5,985 nt of DNA, taken from Psychroflexus sp. (lineage in GTDB: Bacteria; Bacteroidota; Bacteroidia; Flavobacteriales; Flavobacteriaceae). The stretch spans positions 1 through 5,985 of the forward strand of contig PXBV01000016.1 of the NCBI GenBank assembly GCA_003565575.1, given 5' to 3'. How positions within the stretch are numbered: the first letter of the stretch is position 1; each line of letters starts with the position of its first letter. Positions 5,936-5,985 of the stretch are shown in pieces. Under the pieces are notes generated by a model. It saw nothing but the letters and a program-made list of their open reading frames with translations. It made no database searches and was not told the origin of the DNA. The translations under genes and the position numbers were made by a program.

Positions 5936-5985
5936 AATTCTAAATTTAAAGTGAATCACTAATATAAAATAAATTCAGTCATAAA

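Noticed and set aside
5622..5954. Open frame of 110 codons on the plus strand
   Set aside because: It is antisense to the DUF3332 gene, whose family motifs, signal peptide and terminator are clear; the antisense translation shows no domain-like pattern.
5936..5985. Possible promoter of the DUF3332 gene (TAAATTTA on the minus strand)
   Set aside because: It differs from the -7 consensus at the last base, lies only a few bases from the start codon and has no evident -33 partner.
1..5985. Mobile element, CRISPR, defence island or tRNA/rRNA genes
   Set aside because: No transposase, integrase, direct repeat array, target-site duplication or RNA-gene fold was seen; the window reads as ordinary chromosomal sequence with dense intergenic signals.

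Overview
The window looks like chromosomal DNA of a marine or environmental Flavobacteriaceae-type Bacteroidota. The evidence is AT-rich DNA, genes without clear Shine-Dalgarno sequences, candidate promoters matching the Bacteroidota -7 element TAnnTTTG, terminators built from long AT-rich stems, a FecA-like TonB-dependent receptor, lipoproteins of flavobacterial type (one with an SDD motif after the lipid cysteine) and a DUF3332 protein. The assignment rests on these features and remembered family resemblance, not on a search.

Layout: (1) 1-1917, plus strand, most of a FecA-like TonB-dependent receptor whose N-terminus lies before the window. (2) 1961-1996, a perfect 15-bp hairpin between convergent genes. 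(3) 2011-3222, minus strand, a secreted outer-membrane beta-barrel protein resembling DUF3187. (4) 3277-3753, minus strand, greA, 54 bp upstream of the barrel gene and possibly cotranscribed with it. (5) 3754-3861, a dense divergent control region: two back-to-back -7 elements and a terminator-like hairpin with a T-run in the greA leader. (6) 3862-4287, plus strand, a small lipoprotein that looks like a Rieske-fold domain without its full set of cluster ligands. (7) 4280-5248, minus strand, an orphan PotA/FbpC-type ABC ATPase whose 3' end overlaps that of the lipoprotein gene by 8 bp. (8) 5263-5312, a terminator hairpin that also seems to contain the upstream part of the ABC gene's promoter. 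(9) 5351-5935, minus strand, a DUF3332 lipoprotein, and then 50 bp of AT-rich leader. No gene-free stretch exceeds about 110 bp.

The genes do not form one obvious pathway. Four of the six products are cell-envelope proteins (receptor, barrel, two lipoproteins), one is a cytoplasmic transport ATPase and one is a transcription factor. I see no mobile element, CRISPR array, tRNA or rRNA, and no recognisable defence or biosynthetic system. The most interesting material is regulatory: the greA leader hairpin (which could act as attenuator, source of short RNAs, or a stop for antisense read-through), the near-palindromic divergent promoter beside it, and the tail-to-tail overlap that leaves the ABC gene with no visible terminator of its own.
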